In this document: positions 6,363 to 8,375 of the stretch, one piece after another
Layout: each line of letters starts with the position of its first letter
Numbering within the stretch: position 1 is the first letter of the stretch
Source of the DNA: an uncultured Pseudorhodoferax sp.
Lineage (GTDB): Bacteria > Pseudomonadota > Gammaproteobacteria > Burkholderiales > Burkholderiaceae
Direction: 5' to 3'
Length of the DNA stretch: 8,375 bases
Assembly: GCA_913776795.1 (NCBI GenBank)
Contig: CAJYRH010000544.1
Span: 1 to 8,375, forward strand
The notes under the pieces: generated by a model
Database searches by the model: none
Told to the model about the DNA's origin: nothing
The model's input: only the letters and a program-made list of their open reading frames with translations
Position numbers and translations under genes: made by a program

Positions 6363-8375
6363 TCAGAACGGCAGCTGCATGCTGCGCAGGTCGCGCCGGG
6401 TCTCGACCAGGATCAAGGGCTCGTCGGAGATCTGGACCACGGGCGGGCGCTCGCGGGGCACATGCACAGGCCTGGGCTCGGCGGCGATGGCGGCCTGCAC
6501 AGCCGCGCTCTTGGCGGCGTCGGTGGAGACCCACTGCAGGCCGGAGCCCAGCGCGATCTGTTCCAGTTCGTCGACCGGCAGCGTGAACGCAGGTACACGG
6601 GGCAGCATGGCCGTGGCTGGCGCTGCGGCGACCGGGGCAGCCACCGGTGCGGCGACATCCACCTGCACAGGCGCCAGGGCTGCTGGCGCTGGTGCAGCGT
6701 CTGCCAAAGCGGCCGCGTGAACGGCCTGGGTGACCTCGCCGTCGGCCTGGTCCGCCGAGCGTGGGGCGCGCTCGCCGCCACGTTCGCGGCGGTCGCGGCC
6801 GTAGCGGTCGCGCGTACGCTTCTCGCGCCGAGGCGCTTCTTCAGCGTCGGCTGGCGCACTGGCTTCGTCCGGTCCAGCCGGCTGGACCTGTGCTGCACCG
6901 TCGACTGGCGGCACCGCTTGTGGCGCCTGGGGGGACGAGAAGTAGGACGCGCGTTCGCTGCGATCCGGACGGGCGGGTGCCTCGTTCATCGCCGCTACGT
7001 TGCCGTTGCCGTTGCCGGTGGCTTCGGTGTCACCGCCCACGCGCTCCTCGCGGTCGACGCGCTCTTCGCGTTCCTCGCGCTCACCTCGGCCACGGCCGCG
7101 ACCGCGGCCGCCTTCGCGCGGTTCACGGGGTTCACGCGGCTCACGTGCGTCACGGGCTTCGCCGCGTTCGTTGCGTTCGCCGCGGTCTGCGCTGCGAGGC
7201 GGGCGCTGGCGCTCGGCGGAAGCCTGTTCCGCGCCCACTTCGCCGCTCAGCGGCAGTGCGGCCTGGCCTTCGCTGCGTGCTTCGGCCTCGGGGCGCTGGC
7301 GGCCACCCTGGCGCTCGCCGCGGCCACGGCCACGGCCTTCAGGACCCTCACCGCGGTTCTCGTCGGGGCGCGGTGCGCGAGGTTCGCGCGGCTCGCGGGT
7401 GTCGCGCGGCTCACGTGCCTCGCGGCCTTCGCGCGGCTCGCGTCCCTCACGGCCTTCACGCGGTTCACGTCCTTCGCGTCCCTCGCGGCCTTCGCCGTTG
7501 CGTCCGCGATTGCCGCGGCCACCACGACCCTGGCTTTCGGCGCGCGGGCCGCGGCCTTCTGCCTTGGGCGCGGCCGCCGGTGCGGGTGCCGCCACTGGCG
7601 CGGGCGCCACGGGGACGGGTGCCGGAGCCGGGCGGGCGCCGAACAGGCTCTTGATGAAGCCGAGGAAGCCCTTTTCCTCGTGCAAGGGCGGCACGTAGGC
7701 GGCGGGCGCAGGCGCAGGCGCCGGAGCGGGCGCCTCGACCGGCTTGGCCGCGGGCTGCGGCGCCGGCGCATCGGGTAGGACGCCCTTGATCAGCGGGGTC
7801 TGCTTGTTGGTGGGCTCCTGCGAGCGGCGCGTGACGCCGGTGCGGTCCTCGACTTCTTCGGCGAGCTTGTAGCTGGCCTGCATCTGGTCCAGGCGCGGGT
7901 CGTCGTGCTTGAGCCGCTCCATGCGGTAGTTCGGCGTCTCCAGTGTCTTGTTGGGCACCATCAGCACGCTGATGCGCTGGCGCAGCTCGATCTTGGCGAT
8001 CTCGGCGCGCTTCTCGTTGAGCAGGAAGGAGGCGACCTCGACTGGCACCTGGCACAGCACCGAGGCGGTGTTGTCCTTTTGCGACTCCTCCTGGATGATG
8101 CGCAGGATCTGCAGCGCCGAGCTTTCGGTGTCGCGGATGTGGCCAGAGCCGCCGCAGCGCGGGCAGGGGATGGAAGCGCCTTCGGACAGGGCCGGGCGCA
8201 GGCGCTGGCGGCTCATCTCCCTGAGACCGAACTTGCTGATGGTCCCGAACTGCACACGTGCGCGGTCCTGGCGCAGCGCATCGCGCAGGCGGTTCTCGAC
8301 GTCGCGGCGGTTTTTGGACTCCTCCATGTCGATGAAGTCGATCACGATCAGGCCGCCCAGGTCGCGCAGGCGCAT
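6363..8375 (-). CDS. rne: Ribonuclease E, C-terminal 670 residues (5' end outside window)
   Basis: Essential endonuclease for mRNA decay and rRNA/tRNA processing, and scaffold of the degradosome at the inner membrane. The fragment opens with [17 protein letters not shown]; the first Met is internal, as this matches E. coli residues near 334, so the S1 and 5'-sensor regions lie outside. Asp13 of the fragment corresponds to the E. coli metal-binding Asp346. Next come [27 protein letters not shown], and the Zn-link CPRC at 71-74 (E. coli Cys404/Cys407), which ties two subunits together. The small domain includes [17 protein letters not shown] and [16 protein letters not shown]. After about residue 180 the chain is low-complexity: a Pro/Ala linker, a short amphipathic helix (235-247), Arg/Glu/Gly-rich RNA-binding stretches (274-363 and 391-447), Ala/Pro linkers, and a conserved-looking tail (590-670) ending LPF. 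Presence of this tail argues for RNase E rather than RNase G. Convergent with hemY. Regulation through its 5' leader cannot be seen here. Confidence 0.97.
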   Translation of the reverse strand: MRLRDLGGLIVIDFIDMEESKNRRDVENRLRDALRQDRARVQFGTISKFGLREMSRQRLRPALSEGASIPCPRCGGSGHIRDTESSALQILRIIQEESQKDNTASVLCQVPVEVASFLLNEKRAEIAKIELRQRISVLMVPNKTLETPNYRMERLKHDDPRLDQMQASYKLAEEVEDRTGVTRRSQEPTNKQTPLIKGVLPDAPAPQPAAKPVEAPAPAPAPAPAAYVPPLHEEKGFLGFIKSLFGARPAPAPVPVAPAPVAAPAPAAAPKAEGRGPRAESQGRGGRGNRGRNGEGREGREGREPREGREGREPREGREAREPRDTREPREPRAPRPDENRGEGPEGRGRGRGERQGGRQRPEAEARSEGQAALPLSGEVGAEQASAERQRPPRSADRGERNERGEARDAREPREPREPREGGRGRGRGRGEREEREERVDREERVGGDTEATGNGNGNVAAMNEAPARPDRSERASYFSSPQAPQAVPPVDGAAQVQPAGPDEASAPADAEEAPRREKRTRDRYGRDRRERGGERAPRSADQADGEVTQAVHAAALADAAPAPAALAPVQVDVAAPVAAPVAAAPATAMLPRVPAFTLPVDELEQIALGSGLQWVSTDAAKSAAVQAAIAAEPRPVHVPRERPPVVQISDEPLILVETRRDLRSMQLPF
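6366..6608 (-). other. rne: Conserved C-terminal microdomain of betaproteobacterial-type RNase E
   Basis: After 400 residues of low-complexity sequence the chain returns to ordinary composition at fragment residues 590-670. A short helix with [20 protein letters not shown] is followed by an Ala-rich helix ([14 protein letters not shown]), a [13 protein letters not shown] link, and the end [18 protein letters not shown]. From memory, a very similar tail closes RNase E in other Burkholderiales. A folded island at the end of a disordered scaffold typically binds a degradosome partner; which one is not shown here. Confidence 0.6.
7038..7181 (-). repeat. rne: Second Arg/Glu/Gly-rich repeat block in rne
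   Basis: Fragment residues 399-446 hold [13 protein letters not shown], then the RGG-like run RGRGRGRGE, then [15 protein letters not shown]. The block is separated from the first repeat by a more mixed linker (about 364-390). The last part is likely a charged helix rather than a disordered RGG arm, so the two blocks may bind different partners. This is read from composition only. Confidence 0.7.
7371..7490 (-). repeat. rne: Degenerate 9-base repeat coding for Arg-Glu-(Gly/Pro) triplets in rne
   Basis: About thirteen consecutive three-residue units of the form RE(G/P/A), such as [19 protein letters not shown], are coded by imperfect 9-base repeats. Arg codons alternate between CGC and CGT, Glu between GAG and GAA, and Gly between GGC and GGA, so the DNA repeat is less regular than the protein repeat. 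The alternating basic and acidic residues fit an extended, RNA-binding, disordered arm. Confidence 0.8.
7635..7673 (-). other. rne: Predicted RNase E membrane-targeting amphipathic helix
   Basis: [13 protein letters not shown] forms a helix with Phe, Leu and Ile on one face and Lys and Ser on the other. It sits between Pro/Ala linkers shortly after the catalytic half, the same relative place as the segment A membrane anchor of E. coli RNase E. It is the only hydrophobic segment in the disordered tail. Membrane binding is inferred by analogy. Confidence 0.7.
8154..8165 (-). other. rne: RNase E Zn-link motif (CPRC)
   Basis: These four codons encode CPRC within the segment [17 protein letters not shown]. 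In E. coli RNase E the two cysteines of CPRC from two protomers share one zinc ion and hold the dimer of the tetramer together. Both cysteines are kept here, so normal quaternary structure is expected. Confidence 0.85.

Noticed and set aside
7038..7490. Repeated short motifs that might suggest a CRISPR or intergenic repeat array
   Set aside because: The periodicity is 9 bases or multiples, in frame with rne, with no unique spacers. It encodes amino-acid repeats.
6462..7778. Open 438-codon frame on the plus strand opposite rne
   Set aside because: It is the complement of the Arg/Glu/Gly repeat and Ala/Pro linker region of RNase E. Its Ala/Phe/Thr/Arg-rich composition mirrors that repeat, and nothing suggests a real protein.
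8373..8375. ATG at the right edge as the start of the RNase gene
   Set aside because: This Met precedes [16 protein letters not shown], which lies in the middle of the RNase E catalytic domain. The true start is outside the window.
1..8375. Search for a mobile element, toxin-antitoxin, phage or defence module
   Set aside because: Every long interval is filled by recognised core genes. The only gaps are the 99- and 108-base spacers, and I saw no transposase, integrase, tRNA or direct-repeat boundary.

Overview
The window is a high-GC stretch (roughly two-thirds G+C, by eye) of a bacterial chromosome carrying only housekeeping genes. The gene order hemC-hemD-hemX-hemY, a divergent phosphoenolpyruvate carboxylase, and an RNase E with an Arg/Glu/Gly-rich tail ending in a conserved VETRRDL...LPF segment point to a betaproteobacterium of the Burkholderiales. 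The best guess is Comamonadaceae (Acidovorax-like); the genus is an inference from protein character, not a search.

Layout. Positions 1-2103 (minus strand) hold the first 701 codons of ppc, whose 3' end lies left of the window. A 99-base divergent intergenic region (2104-2202) follows, with two perfect palindromes, one of which reads as the same extended -10 element on both strands. From 2203 to 6254 (plus strand) runs a compact four-gene unit: hemC, hemD, hemX and hemY. The genes are separated by 7 bases, a 4-base ATGA overlap, and 5 bases. A strong hairpin flanked by A and T tracts (6316-6343) lies between the convergent ends of hemY and rne and should terminate transcription in both directions. 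From 6363 to 8375 (minus strand) is the C-terminal 670 codons of rne; its N-terminal part lies right of the window.

Function. HemC and HemD are consecutive cytosolic enzymes that turn porphobilinogen into uroporphyrinogen III, the branch point to heme, siroheme and cobalamin. HemX and HemY are inner-membrane proteins that travel with them in many proteobacteria; their molecular jobs are not settled, and the label 'uroporphyrinogen-III methyltransferase' often given to HemX is not supported by its sequence. Ppc makes oxaloacetate from PEP and refills the TCA cycle. RNase E is the main mRNA-decay and rRNA/tRNA-processing endonuclease and the scaffold of the degradosome.

I see no mobile element, CRISPR array, tRNA/rRNA gene, phage gene or defence system. 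The less explored parts are the disordered C-terminal half of RNase E with its conserved tail, the symmetric promoter-like element between ppc and hemC, and a possible leaderless start for hemX.
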